This document shows positions 33,220 through 45,039 of a DNA stretch of 64,000 bases, one piece after another. Below the pieces are notes generated by a model. The model saw only the letters and a list, made by a program, of their open reading frames with translations. It was not told the origin of the DNA and made no database searches. The stretch comes from Sternotherus odoratus. Taxonomy: Eukaryota > Chordata > Testudines > Kinosternidae. The stretch spans positions 3,658,001-3,722,000 of the forward strand of contig JAVMKO010000007.1 in NCBI GenBank assembly GCA_032164245.1, written 5' to 3'. Position 1 is the stretch's first letter. Every line of letters starts with the position of its first letter. Both the position numbers and the translations under genes were made by a program.

Positions 33220-36130
33220 TACAAGGAAACAATGAGACCATATTGGTCAGCATGGGAGGGTGTGGTCTCTGGACCCCAGCAGCCTGAAAAACCAATATAG
33301 ATTACTCCTGTGGCTTCCATGTACTAACATTACTGCCAATCACAATTTTTCACACCAAATAATACACGTGTGTGATGGCAAGTGTGTCTGATACCTTCCT
33401 GTGTTCCTCCTCTTAAAGGTTTTGTACTCTTCTGGAAAGACTCCATGGAACTTCAGCAGCAAGTGTGCTGCTGCGGGATGATATCTGGCAGGTTTGCTGT
33501 TTAATTTGTTTAGTGTGGTGAGGCTCCATGGTGAGAACTTGGTGCTGCCAAACTCCCCGAAGTCCAGTAATGACAGATTACCTCAGGTTTTATGTTCTCG
33601 ACATGGCTTTGCAGAGTAAATGTAGAAAAGTTTTTGTGCCTTATCTTTAACAATATTATACACCGGGATTTTCAAAAGTAACCCCTCCCCCCCCCGAGAA
33701 AAATTAACAAAAAACCCTTATAGTCAGTCTGCATTAATAAGCAAAGGTTTAATGTCTCATGTACTGTTGCTTGCTAAACTTTTTCAGAGCCTGTTAGCAG
33801 TGCTGGGTCTTTTCTACACAAGGGCCTTTTGGCGCTGTTGGTCAAGGCTTCTCACAGTCTTATCTCTCTCTTTTGTCATACTATCCTGTGTTGCTTTTTG
33901 TGGGGGAGGGGTGAAGTGTGGCATGTCAGTGGAGGTCTGCAGGTCATAGAGAGTGATCCTTACCATTTGGCAAATGTTTGCTGGTCACGACCGTGATGCT
34001 GGTTGGCAAACACAGGAACAAATGATGCAGAGTCATGCTGGCATGAACTCTCTAGAGGTAAAGCCAGGGGAGTAATCAGTGCTTACTGTAAGGAAATGGA
34101 CCAAAACTAACAGGGAAATAAATAATATTTTCAAGCGTTTAAGGGGATATTAAAGCAATGAACAGTAAAAGATAAGCATTAAAGATACTAATATCTCGAG
34201 CAGTCACTTTCCTTCCAAACCAATGCATGCCCCTCAGAGACTGCACCAAAAGCAGTGATAGGTCTGGAGTGAAGTACAGCGGCAGTTCTAATCTGTGTAG
34301 ATGCATTGCTACTAAATGTCAAACTATAAAGCATTCTATGCAGTAATTTATCAGTATGTTCATTTTCATTTGCCTGACAGGTATGTGGTTAACTTTCCAA
34401 AAACATGGATGAAGGGAAACACAAACATACTGGAAATGAAAAAAGACACTCCTTTTTCTGTCATATCTGTGTGCAAATCATACCGCTTTCCCTGGAGGGC
34501 CTGCAGACAACGAGTTACCATAAATTAGTACAGGGCACTGCCGCTGATTGAATCTACTTTCATATTTCCTGGTAGCTCTGGAGTTTTGGCAAGAGTGGAG
34601 CATATTAATTTAACACTGTTTTCCATTAACAACTCTGATGGGGGGAAAAGTTCTGCAAGCCATTTTGTGCAGAAACTATTGAATTAAAATAGGATCCAAG
34701 ACATTAGCTCTTTATTTCTTACTGAGAACTTGACAGTTCAACCCATACAAAACCTATAGTTGATGTTGCTCCCCTGCTTAATATAACCTTATACAGACTG
34801 TATAACTGGGACATGTTTTACCAGTATTCAAATAACTAGTTAAGGAAGGTTATGTAAATATTTTTACCTTTTGCAGCTCACCTGCTCCATTAATAACAAT
34901 ATTTGTGAAAATTTCACCTTTCCCATTTCACAGATAACTTTATCTCTGATCCAGAAAACTCAATGGCACATTTGTCAACACGTATGTCACTAATACAGCT
35001 GTTGAAGAATGCTGAATAGTTTTGTGGGAAATTTTTTAAATTATTAATTTTTCAAAATTTTTCACAAAAACTATTCAGTTCTTCCATAACCTGGCATAAT
35101 CTGGGTTTTTTATTTGTTTTTAAACCACTTTTTTTTTGGGGGGGGGGGGTCAGGGGAAATTCAGTTTTCAGAAATTACAAAGCTAATTTTTTAAAAAAAA
35201 TCAGTTTCCATTTTTCATGGAAGATCCTGTGAAAACATAGACTGAAATGAAAATTTTCTGCAAAAATTTTGATCAAGAAGTCATTTTTCATTTAAAAGAA
35301 ATTAACAGGAAAATGTTGACCAATCCTAGTCATATATTTGACACTATGCATAGTTGGAGATCTATTAGTATTGCAGATCTTGAAAGACTTTGTAAAAATG
35401 TCTTGTGGGTCAGGATGAAGATTGTATTAGTGCCTTCAGAATTTTGCCTGGGTAGAATAGCAAGCACAGGCATTTGTTGTCATCCCATCCCAAAACATGA
35501 GATACAAATGCCGAAAAGTAGCCAAGCTAATGAAAGCTCTAATCCTGGCCCTGCTTTCCATATTCCAATGGAGTCAAAAGTTTTCCCATCACTGGATCAC
35601 ACTGGAAACTTGACATGATCCAGGTGGAAGCACCTAATTCACATACGACAGAGAAGATTGCAGCCGTCTTCATCTGTCGGACTCAGGGGACAGCCATGTT
35701 GGTCCCTCATTTCCTTATTGAGCATTAGAGTTATACAACAAGCAGAGCAGCAGTTATCACCACTGGGAGGAACTTGAAAACTGATGCTAGTGCACAGGGA
35801 TATTGGTTCACTTAATGGATGCAATTTCTCACCATAAGCACGTGGTCCTTATGCTCGGAGACCTGCACTGTTTGTGAGTTTCCTGATGCGGTTTAAGTGT
35901 CTGCTTTGACCTATACATCCCTGAATGGTTTGAGACATAGCTGTAAAAGAGACACCACTCCCACAGTGCCACACTGCTGTGGTCAGCAGGTGCACTTTAG
36001 TTGGGGCCACCTGAGTTTAAAAGACAGGGAGCTGCTAGCAGCACATTCTCCATGACGAGACTGAGGAGCTGCAGTATAATCACTCCCTTCAGCGATGGGT
36101 GAGGTTCTCCCATCCCTGTTGTTAATCCAT
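33220..36130. other. Non-coding stretch, AT-rich
   Basis: The part at 35030-35300 is rich in 'tttttcaaaatttttcac'-type blocks, and a similar AT-rich block occurs at 37640-38040, so a degraded family is possible. No exon is supported before 36997. Confidence 0.4.
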
Positions 36131-36134
36131 CCCC

Positions 36135-36272
36135 CCGGGAGTCAGAAGAATTATTCCATCGACTTAATGGTGTCTACCGTGGTTTAACGGCATTGCCCAG
36201 GGGTGTGGATTTTCAAATCCCTGAGCAATTTATTTGGGTCAACGTAACATTTTAGTGTAGACCTGGCTTGAA
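36135..36272. mobile_element. MITE fragment of the GTGTAGACC group
   Basis: It contains ATCGACTTAATGGTGTCTAC, CAGGGGTGTGGATTTTCA and ends TTAGTGTAGACCTGGC. A parallel copy lies at 40236-40365 (AAGGGTGTGAATTTTCCACA, 'cccctgagcaatgtacctct'). Confidence 0.6.
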
Positions 36273-36329
36273 ACTCTGGAATTCAGTTCTACTCCCTCAA
36301 TCCAATATGGCATGTGAATGGAAGGGAAG

Positions 36330-36645
36330 CGTGGGCTCCATCAGTTTGACTTGGGTCAGCAAGTGCACAGGACCCAAGTTCTAGGATCCTGTTAGAGGGG
36401 TAGGTCAGAGCCTAAATCTTGCTGTGACTCATATTTAAGCCCTGTCATTTTGCAGTGTGGACGCTGCTCAAGCCACAAATCGGAGTCGGAAGATCTGCAT
36501 AGAGCAGTATGGACCTATTAGCATCTCTGCCGGGTCCAGTAACTGTAAACCCAGGTTTACAATGCAGTATGGATGCTCAAGGACAGGCTTGGAAACACCA
36601 AGCCCGGATCCCACAGATCTGGTCTCAGTGTAGACATACCAGTCT
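36330..36645. mobile_element. MITE-like repeat ending GTGTAGACATACC
   Basis: It contains 'gtgcacaggacccaagttct', 'ttgcagtgtggacgctgctc' and ends 'ctcagtgtagacatacc'. The GCAGTGTGGAC and GTGTAGACA motifs recur at 38140-38368. Boundaries are approximate. Confidence 0.5.
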
Positions 36646-36996
36646 TGCTTGAAGAGGCCTGGCCTGTCACTCAACTGCAGGTCCCAGTATTCATGTGCTG
36701 CAGTATTGACTACGAGAGCATCATTTTAGCTCTGTATAGGTTGTGTTGTCTTGTGTCTGGGAAGTCAAAGAAGTGCCAAGTGTGTGTTTTTCCTTCCAGG
36801 GTAAACACACCAACGTAACCATTCATATCTTTTCTTTTTCATATATTTAAGTATAATTCATGCAAATGGGAGATTTTTTGGTTTAGAAATTATTTAATCT
36901 GGTTCTGTCTATAAATTTGCCTAGGTCTACTTCAATGAGCATGGTTTTCTCTTTCGAAAGCAGCCTAATCATCAGCACTTTCTTTTCTCTCTTTAG

Positions 36997-37174
36997 CGGT
37001 GCCTCCCAAATTGAAGGAGCTGAAAAACCAGGAGGCCACTGTGGGTCAGAAGCTAGTGCTCAGGTGTGAAGCCAATTCCGAACACCCCGCTCTCAGATTC
37101 AAATGGCTAAAGAATGGAAAAGAAATAACCAAAAAAACCAAACCGGAAAATGTCAAGATTTCCAAAAAACAGAA
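36997..37174 (+). CDS. NRG1: Neuregulin-1 exon, first half of the Ig-like domain
   Basis: This 178-nt internal exon encodes the N-terminal half of the Ig-like C2 domain of neuregulin-1, the secreted or membrane-anchored growth factor that signals through ERBB3/ERBB4 receptors. The Ig domain binds heparan sulfate and localises the ligand in the extracellular matrix. The frame starts after two bases that complete a split codon (phase 1) and reads VPPKLKELKNQEATVGQKLV. Key features are the first Ig cysteine in LRCEAN and the core tryptophan in FKWLKNG, followed by a lysine-rich stretch. A pyrimidine tract and TTTAG precede it, and GTAAGT follows. It ends in phase 2, matching the exon at 41605. 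No stop or frameshift is present. NRG2 is less likely given the close NRG1-like wording of the domain. Confidence 0.95.
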
Positions 37175-38139
37175 GTAAGTACAGGACAGTGATCCATCTC
37201 GCAAGCTGGGTTGGGGGGTAGGAAGTGGAATTATTCACCCAAGCACTGGGAGTCTTAATGATCACAGCATCCATAACTGAGTGCTATGAAGTAAGGAAAG
37301 AGAATGAATGGAAATAGGTTATCTCTTTATTTCCACTGGGACTTATATAGTGTTGCCAAGTAATAACAAACATGGAATATCCCATAGTGAATACTCCATT
37401 TTTTATTTTGATTGTCATTTTTATAGCAAAGTGCAGACATTTTTTTAAACTAATAAATCTTGGATGCAGGCCATTGATAAAACCTCACGTTCATTGTTTG
37501 AAGTCCCACATTGTTTGAAACTATCAAGAGTAATCTGGCTCCAGGAATAACATTGAGTCTTGAATTGGAAGTTGCTAAGTGTGTCCTGTGTGGTTCTCTT
37601 AGGCTTCACTTCCACTGGCTTTACCGGGGGACTCCGAACTAGAGCTATGTGGCTAACAGATTTTTTTGGTTTCTTGTGAATTCTGAAAAATCAAAAGAGA
37701 AATGAAATTTGGATCGATCCGAAAATGAAAACTTTTGGTATTTTTGTCAAATCGAAAAGTCAAAAAGAATTGTTTTGGGTTAAACTGAAAATGAAACACT
37801 TCATTTAGATATCAATTTTTTAAAATATTCTGTAAATTTTAAAAATAAAATCCAAGGAAATTTCTAAACAAAGTCATTTGGAATAAAAAAAAATCAGATC
37901 ATTTAATTTAAAAAAGGTCAGTGTGGAATGTTTTGATTTTTTTTTTTTTAGTTCAACTGAAACAATTTGCCAGAATTGACAGAAATTTCAGTTGACCCAG
38001 ATCTGCATTTTTCACTGGGGAAAAAAAAAGTTTTGGTCAGACAAACTTTACTCCACTCCAATATGAACTTCAAAAGATTGGGACCTCATATAAGACCTGT
38101 CAGAAATTCATCATCCTGATTGGAGGAAAATGTCCTTAG

Positions 38140-38368
38140 TGGGTGCCTGTGGCGAAGGAGCTGTTTAATTGGAGTGTGGAGGTTCTGGCTCGGGCAGGAG
38201 TCCGGGTTCTAGGACCCTGTGAGATGGGAGGCTCCCAGAGGTCAGGCTGCAGCCCAAGCCAGAACGTCTACATAGCAGTGAAACAACCCCTTAGCCCGAG
38301 CCCTGCAAGCCCAAGTCAGCTAGTACAGGCCGGCCCCAGGTGTCTAACTGCAGTGTAGACAAACCCTG
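38140..38368. mobile_element. MITE-like repeat ending GTGTAGACAAACC
   Basis: It contains 'ggttctggctcgggcaggag', CTGCAGCCCAAGCCAGAACG, 'tctacatagcagtg' and 'taactgcagtgtagacaaac'. Two inverted pairs, CTCGGGC/GCCCGAG and TGGCT/AGCCA, suggest a hairpin-rich MITE. No target duplication was identified. Confidence 0.55.
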
Positions 38369-39629
38369 AGAGTCTTCATAGGTTAGCACCAGCAGCTCCT
38401 CTGCCCTGACATCACTCCCATACTCTGTACCACAGGATTCTGTTTGTCTGCCTTCCTGGACATGAGGTGCTATGAGTCCGTGTCTAGCTGAGATTCGGAG
38501 ATAGTCGACTGTGGTGTGTCCCCAACGGAAGGAATTTGTCGTTCAGAATTATAACTTGGGGAGAAAGTGGGGTGTTGCTTTGGCTTCTACCACTCCAGGC
38601 CTGAGAAGAGATGGGTATTGTTTGGGTGGAAGATCATAAACATAGCCCCTGCCCCAGTTGACATTTTGTGGTATGCATGTTTAGATTGTATTGTACACGT
38701 ACATAGAACAGCACATATTATAAAGTGAAGTAAATAAGTGGAAAAATAATACAGTGCAGGTGAATGCAGTAAAGATCAGAATTATACTATGTGCAAATTG
38801 GATTAATGAAGGGACAGAAGAAATCTCCCATACCAAGCTAAATTAATTTAAATGGTTAATATTTCTCTATTTTTAATGTTTTTATGATACAAGATAATTA
38901 AGCAGACAAATGTTTCTTATTCTTGGGCTGCTGTATTGTTATACGGCCAACCAATTTTAATATGGAATTTTGATAATAATGAAGTATGGAAAATATGAAC
39001 TAAAGTGTGGAGAGTCATCTGAGCTGACTAGAATTAATATCTATTGTAAAGACAAATGGCTACTTAAAAAGTGAGTTATATTGCTGCTGCAGAATTCATG
39101 CATTAGCCTCATTAGGATTCAAGGCAGCCTAATGTTGCTGGCTTCATCAATCCAGACAGTTCAGAAGAACACTTTCTACATATTAATAAAATCCCATTGA
39201 GGTTTAAAGCAGTGTCCAACCATCAAAAGTGACTTTTGTTAATTTCAGATTTTACACACCAACATTTTGCTCATTATGTGACTGCATAATAGAAAGTGCA
39301 AAGTCATTTCAAGAAAGAAACTTGGTTTTGAATTCCAACCAATTAGAAGTAAAATTTTAAACAAAATGTAAAAATATCTGCTAGGTAGAATAAGTGGCCA
39401 ACTACTGAAACAGAAATGGACGAGGTAGCTTTGCAGCTTCCTTTAAAATGACAGGGATGGTGTGACCAACAGATACCAGAAGCAATAGACTTTGATGTGG
39501 AGGAGATGAAATTGCAGTTTTTTACTGGTGCAATATCCTAATGCATATTGTTAGCTAATGACATCTGCAGAAGTGTCACAGATCCAGTATTTCCTTGGCC
39601 TATTGGCTTGCTTGAATGGATTTATGAGC

Positions 39630-39735
39630 TGATCATAGAATCATAGAAGATCAGGGTTGGAAGGGACCTCAGGAGGTTCTAGTCCAACCCCCTGCTCAAA
39701 GCAGGTCCAATCCCCAACTAAATCATCCAGCAATG
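39630..39735 (-). mobile_element. CR1 3' tail, antisense
   Basis: The complement of the CR1 3' end is clear: AATCATAGAAGATCAGGGTT, GGAAGGGACCTCAGGAGG, then 'ccccctgctcaaagcaggtc' and 'ccccaactaaatcatccagc'. Confidence 0.85.
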
Positions 39736-40235
39736 CTGATGCTGTTCACCTTGGGATAACCACAGGTAAATCCCATATTGACATTTTGAGCCCATTATTT
39801 AATCTACTATGGACTTCAGGAATACCCCTGATATGAATACTTCTCCCCCCACCCCCGAAGCACTGGAGTTGTTCTGAGTCGTGTCCTCCACAATTGTGTC
39901 TTCCTGTGAAAACAGGAAACCTTAAGCTACTTAGCAACAACTGCTCCATACTGTTGCAAAACTAGTAGGCCACAAGGAAGAGCTGAGAAGGGGCCCTGGT
40001 TGGCTGTGAGGATTAGTGCCAGGAGAGATAGAGCCCTTTACCTCTAGGTTACCACCTCCAGTTTGAATCCAGACCAGCTCATTAGATCCTGACCATCATT
40101 TAAGTGCGTTGCGTGCTTGGCACCCCGTGTGCAGACAGTTGAGCATCTCAGGCTGTGGCTTCAGGCCAAGCCTTGCAGTGACCCAGCTGCATTGCGGCCA
40201 TTTTGTTGCCGTAGCATGAGCACTCGCCACAGCGA

Positions 40236-40365
40236 AAGAAGGGTTTTTTCCCCCATCGCTGTGGTAATCAATCCCTTGAGAATTCTACCATCGACTTCTC
40301 TCAAGGGTGTGAATTTTCCACACCCCTGAGCAATGTACCTCTGTTGACCTACAGTCCAGTTGTCA
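40236..40365. mobile_element. MITE fragment of the GTGTAGACC group, second copy
   Basis: It matches 36135-36272 in the blocks 'atcgacttctctcaagggtg' and 'gaattttccacacccctgag'. The ends are not defined. Confidence 0.5.
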
Positions 40366-40611
40366 AACAGGCCATAGTTCTGCTAGGAGTTCACAAGTGT
40401 CCACAATATAACAACCACCACTTGAGGTGGCCCCTAATGCCAACCACATTGGCACTATCAGCAGAGAGATCGGAGAGGGAATTATCCTCTCATCCTTGGA
40501 GATGGTCTGCCCTGGGCAGGGCTAAACCAGATTGGCCTGGCAGTGTGAGGAAGCCTATGTGTCAACCACCTGTGCTGTACCTGCTCGGTGGCCAAACAGA
40601 GAGCTGAGAAT

Positions 40612-40938
40612 CAGTGTTCCCCAACCTTTTCATGGCCGCGGACCGGTCCACCCGGCCAGTGCAGGCTTGCGGCCCGGGTGGGAATTTAATTTTTCATTCT
40701 GTGCGGCGGACTGATGTATGTCCGCCGAAAACCCGCAGAATTAATTCGCTCACTTTAATTAATTACTTTAATTCGCCGCGGCGGAAGCCGGACCGGAAAA
40801 GAGCGCGAGAAGCTGCCGGGTGCGCAAGCAAAGGCGGCCCGGAGGAGAACGCGGCCCGTTGGGGAACGCGGCCACGGACCGGTACCAAATGCTCCACGGA
40901 CCGGTACCGGTCCGCGGACCGGGGGTTGGGGACCACTG
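40612..40938. mobile_element. hAT non-autonomous element with perfect 8-bp target duplication
   Basis: The 327-bp element starts CAGTGTTCCCCAACC and ends GGTTGGGGACCACTG, and is flanked by CTGAGAAT at 40604-40611 and 40939-40946. The 8-bp duplication and CAGTG ends are diagnostic of hAT. The right end carries the palindromic run GACCGGTACCGGTC. Much of the interior is GC- and CpG-rich. There is no transposase frame. Confidence 0.9.
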
Positions 40939-41604
40939 CTGAGAATGACTGGTCCGAGTAATGGAATTACTCAGGTTACTTGTGGTCAGGGCCCTGTGGA
41001 GAGACACTAGAATGTGTTCCTACCAAAGAAATGCGCCAGCAGGAGTTTTAAAATCTAATCTTAAAACCTTGGAGACTGATTAAATTCCATCTCCTTGCCA
41101 GGAACAAAATGTAGCCTCACGCAGATTGCATTGCTGTCCACAATTTTTGTTAGTGCCGGACAGTGATTTCCTAGTAGGGTTTCAAAGGTTGCTTAAAGAA
41201 CTTGCAATCTCATGATTATTTATTCAGATGTTAGAAATTACAGAGCTTGCACAGAAATCTGCTATGGGCAGTATGAGCTTCAGTGACAGGAGAATCTGTC
41301 TATATTTTGTACAAGCACCCGTCTCCGTGGTGTCGGAGCACTTCCTGGTTCAGTTTCTTGAAGGGAGAAGGCTGTTTTTGTAGATTTGTGGCAAAGAGAA
41401 CTCTCCAGCAGAAAAGTATCAACAAATGTATTTATTTCAGCTTTTTCATATGCCTGTTCTGCAGAGTTCTCCAAACTCTGGTAGGGGGTAAACTGGTGTC
41501 GTCAGAGAATGGAAGATGAATCTCTTCATTGGATAAATGCATTAGCTGCTTGTCATGATCATTACTCCGATGAAAGATGTAACATGTTGCTCTTAATTCC
41601 ACAG

Positions 41605-41729
41605 GAAGTACTCGGAACTTCACATTTCTAAAGCATCACTGGCGGACGCTGGGGAATACACATGCAAAGTGAGCAGCAAACTAGGGAATGACAGCGCCAA
41701 AGCCAGCATTACCATCACGGACACCAATG
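41605..41729 (+). CDS. NRG1: Neuregulin-1 exon, second half of the Ig-like domain
   Basis: This 125-nt exon completes the Ig-like C2 domain of neuregulin-1. The first base closes the codon split from the exon at 36997 (phase 2), then the frame reads KYSELHISKASLADAGEYTC and continues KVSSKLGNDSAKASITITD. The DAGEYTC block holds the second Ig cysteine; counted from the start of the upstream exon, the cysteines fall near residues 23 and 79, a normal Ig spacing. GNDS provides an N-glycosylation sequon. The exon is preceded by CCACAG and followed by GTAAGA, and ends in phase 1. That phase fits both spacer exons downstream and would also allow direct splicing to an EGF-side exon, as in spacer-less neuregulin forms. 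No disabling change is seen. Confidence 0.95.
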
Positions 41730-41994
41730 GTAAGATGTGGCGGTTTGTTTAACTGCAGTTTAAAAGCTCTTGCATTAAAAGAGCCATCCGGACAAAAGGG
41801 TCTGTAGATGAATGAGAACCTTGCAAGTATGGCAAGAGGTGTGTCCTCTCTAGACCACACTGGAAGCAAAACAAAGATGAAAACATGTCTATTGTGGTGC
41901 AAATAAAATATATTAGGCCTGATGTAGGTACAACCTATTTTAGATTAAATTGGTCCTCGCAATGCAAACAAGCGGAATCGTCATTACAATAGCA

Positions 41995-42156
41995 CCCGGA
42001 AGACTCCCCAGAGATTGGCACCCCATTGTGCTAGGCACTGTACAAACACATAGTGAGATTCAGCCCCAGCACCAAAGACCTTATGATCTAAACAGACAAG
42101 ATCAACAAAGGGTGGAAGAAAGAGGGTATTCCTGTTTCCATTATACAAAAGAGTAA
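41995..42156 (+). repeat. Family X repeat, 5' part, interrupted by a MITE
   Basis: Contains CCATTGTGCTAGGCACTGTA then 'caaacacatag', 'ccttatgatctaaacagac' and 'aacaaagggtggaag'. The repeat stops at the MITE and resumes at 42449 with 'agacacgtagagattaatt', 'caattgaacgcagatgtcct' and 'gagtcccagtctggtgtc'. Its tail resembles CORE-SINE/MIR endings. Confidence 0.65.
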
Positions 42157-42159
42157 CTA

Positions 42160-42445
42160 GGGGTAGGTCTTCACTACCCGCCAGATCGGCAGGTAGTGAT
42201 CAATCTATTGGCGATTTGATTTATCACGTCTCATCAAGACACAATAAATCGATTGCCAAAGGCTCTCCCGTTGACTCCAGAACTCCAGCTCGCCAAGAGG
42301 CTCAAGCTGGAGTCCACAGGGGAGCCCGCTGCCACCGTGAGAACAGCAGGTAACTTGGCCTAAGATGCACCGACTTCAGCTACGTTATTCACATAGCTGA
42401 AGTTGCGTATCTTAGGTCGAAACTTTCCCCTAATGAAGACCAAGC
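42160..42445 (+). mobile_element. PIF/Harbinger-like MITE, copy 4
   Basis: The element starts GGGGTAGGTCTTCACTACCC and ends AATGAAGACCAAGC, flanked by CTA at 42157-42159 and 42446-42448. It interrupts a family X repeat, so the borders are well defined. Internal hairpins match the other copies: CTTCAGCTACGTTA with CATAGCTGAAG (42373-42406) and a CCAGCTCG/CAAGCTGG pair. Confidence 0.85.
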
Positions 42446-43192
42446 CTAAGACACGTAGAGATTAATTCTGTCGCAGCACAGGCAATTGAACGCAGATGTC
42501 CTGAGTCCCAGTCTGGTGTCTTTACTGAAAACCAGCCTTCATCTCTAAGTAATATTTGTATGGCTATGGAATGTAACCACATCTCCTTTCACATATAGAT
42601 GTCCTGATAGCGAGCACACGAGAGAAATGTTTTAATACAGGCGGCATGATCAATGTATGAAGTCATTCATAGCCATAAGCCTGTCTCATATACTGTCATT
42701 TTGACTTGTGATTTGAGGAATGGAGGATCTGAGCAAGCAGAACTCTCAAGCTTATTCAAAGTCATTTGAAGTTACAAAATTATATTTTTCAAAGCTCCTT
42801 TCTGTTTTACTGAGAGGAATCATGACGTGTGCTTCTTGCAAATATTAATTTGTATCACTGTATATAAACCTTGTCACAATACTCTTTCTGGTTATGACGA
42901 GTTGCCAGGTATACGCTTAAATTCTGTTTCTTGGACTTGTTGTTGAGTAATTAAAACATATTGACAGTTGAAATTCAAGTAGGAGGCCTATGGGGGTGGG
43001 GGTACTGTACACCTGATTAGATCAATACAGCAACTAAAAGACAACTTATGTCTCTTAATGTGATGGAATTTGAAGACATCATTACAATGCAATGCATATT
43101 TGTTGCCATGCTAGGTATCATGCTAATTGGAAAATGAAACTATAATCTTTAATTGTCATCAGTATAAGTCTTTGGGCTTTTTTGCTAGTGTA

Positions 43193-43211
43193 TGGTGTGT
43201 GTGTGTGTGTA
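43193..43211. repeat. (TG)n microsatellite
   Basis: A short GTGTGT run of about nine units. Confidence 0.85.
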
Positions 43212-44189
43212 TAAAATAGAATAGAATTAATATATCAAATACTCCTGAATTTGAGGAAGGTTTGGTCCTGATCTAAACTTTGCAGCCGGCCCTTGTCTCT
43301 CTAAAGAGGCTGAACCCTAGATCGGAACTAAATTTGATAAGTCGGTATCAAACACCACCCAATACTGTGCAGTAATACTTGATTTGATAAATAAATTCAG
43401 CATGTGTGTGATGGCCTCCCTGACGCTGCCCGTCTCAGCTGGTTCTACTAGCAAATCAAACCTCTGAACAGCTGCTATTGTTGGCGGAATTTTCCATCCA
43501 AAATTAGGGGCAGCCTGGGTAACATCTGGTGACTACAAAAGCACTGGTTCCCCACTGTCTCAGAGAGCAGAATTCATTCACCAGATTCTGACAGCCACTG
43601 TACCAGTGACCTTCTCACCCCCTGCTGCCAGTGACCTCTTCCCCTTTCGACCTTAGTGACTGATTTGGGATCCAGCCTCTGTCATGAGGCCTGAAGTGTA
43701 GACATTATGTGGCCCATGTTCACATGTGTGGTCTGTAACTTGCCATGATAATACAAAACTCATTCAGCTCTTCTGTATCAACTTCCGCTTCCGTCTCACA
43801 GTCCCCGAAGGAGCCTAGGAACAACCATGTGCTGCAGCCGGCTGAGGTCTGGAGCAGTCCAAGCACTGTTGTGGAATGTTAGCACATGAAGAGTTGAATG
43901 GAAGCCAAGTGCAGTTGATGCTGTAGGGAGGTGGGATCCTGGTTGTGCAGGTTGCCACCCGATGGCAGGGTAGCCAGCCCGGTATAAGCGACAGAGTCTC
44001 GGTTTGCTTGTGCTGGCACATGGATCAGTGGCTGAGAACCGTTGCTTTTAACATCCAATGAATTAAATCAAGTGATCACTGCTAGAATGTGTGTGTTTAT
44101 ACAGCCGCAGGGTTGTAACCCCCTTTTTATGACGTTCTGGATGCAATAATAAAGAATAGCTGTACATATGTAATAGTATTCATTATCTG

Positions 44190-44260
44190 AGTTCTGGTAG
44201 CACCTAGAGGCTCCAGTCCTGTTGTGCTAATTGCTGTACAAACATAAAGTAGTTGGAGGT
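44190..44260 (+). repeat. Family X repeat fragment
   Basis: Contains 'tggtagcacctagaggctcc' and 'tgttgtgctaattgctgtac', the 5' block of family X. The remainder is missing. Confidence 0.5.
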
Positions 44261-45039
44261 GGTAGCAGTCCCTGTAGTTAATGTTGTTCTGCACTTTCTG
44301 TTCTAAGATCCTGTTTTCATTGCTGTACAACATTATCAAACTTCACTGGTTTGGGCTGAAATTTGTCAGGTGTCTGACTTGGACTGAATGTATGTCTTTG
44401 TTTATTTATTTAAATTTCATTCTGCTGTTTCTGAGAATGAGATTATATTAAAAGATTGTGGCATTACCCAGGATACAATCTGGACTGATGAACAGCTCCC
44501 CTTCCCCCCCCCCCCCCAGTTCTGGGGTGCCTTTTACACTGCTTTGCTGTGAGAGCAATCACTCCTGGTCTCCTCTCACACTGACTCCAGCATGTAAATG
44601 ACTCCCAGCTATACTGTATGAGTGGTACAAGCAGCCACTCTTGAATTACACTGCACGGCAACACCAGCAAATTCTCAGTTCCAAACTTTCCCCCCAAAAT
44701 GTGCAACTTGTACTGCCCAGCCCTATCCTGGACAACACAAGCTCTGATATATAAAGTCTGTCATTTTATTAATAGAAAATGATATGCACAAATCCTGTTA
44801 TCTCAAATGGAGTTTCCCAAATACTTCAGTCCAAGCACACTGGTTGGCTGAAACTATAAAACAAGTTTATTAACTACAGAAAGATGTTGCCGTCTTTTTT
44901 AAGTGATTACAAGTATAGTAAAACCTCGATTTAACGGACTTCGGATGCAACGGACAAAATTTGTAAGAAAGTCTGATGCATCCGAAATCCGTTTGTCAAG
45001 GGCTCCGCCGGGGTTTGAGCTGGGGGCGGGCTACCGCCC

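Larger units (their letters stand above)
37175..41604 (+). other. NRG1 intron between the two Ig exons
   Basis: The 4.4-kb intron starts GTAAGT and ends CCACAG. It contains an AT-rich degraded repeat (37640-38040), MITE-like material (38140-38368 and 40236-40365), a CR1 tail (39630-39735) and a complete hAT element (40612-40938). Between 38370 and 39620 nothing is recognised. Confidence 0.9.
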
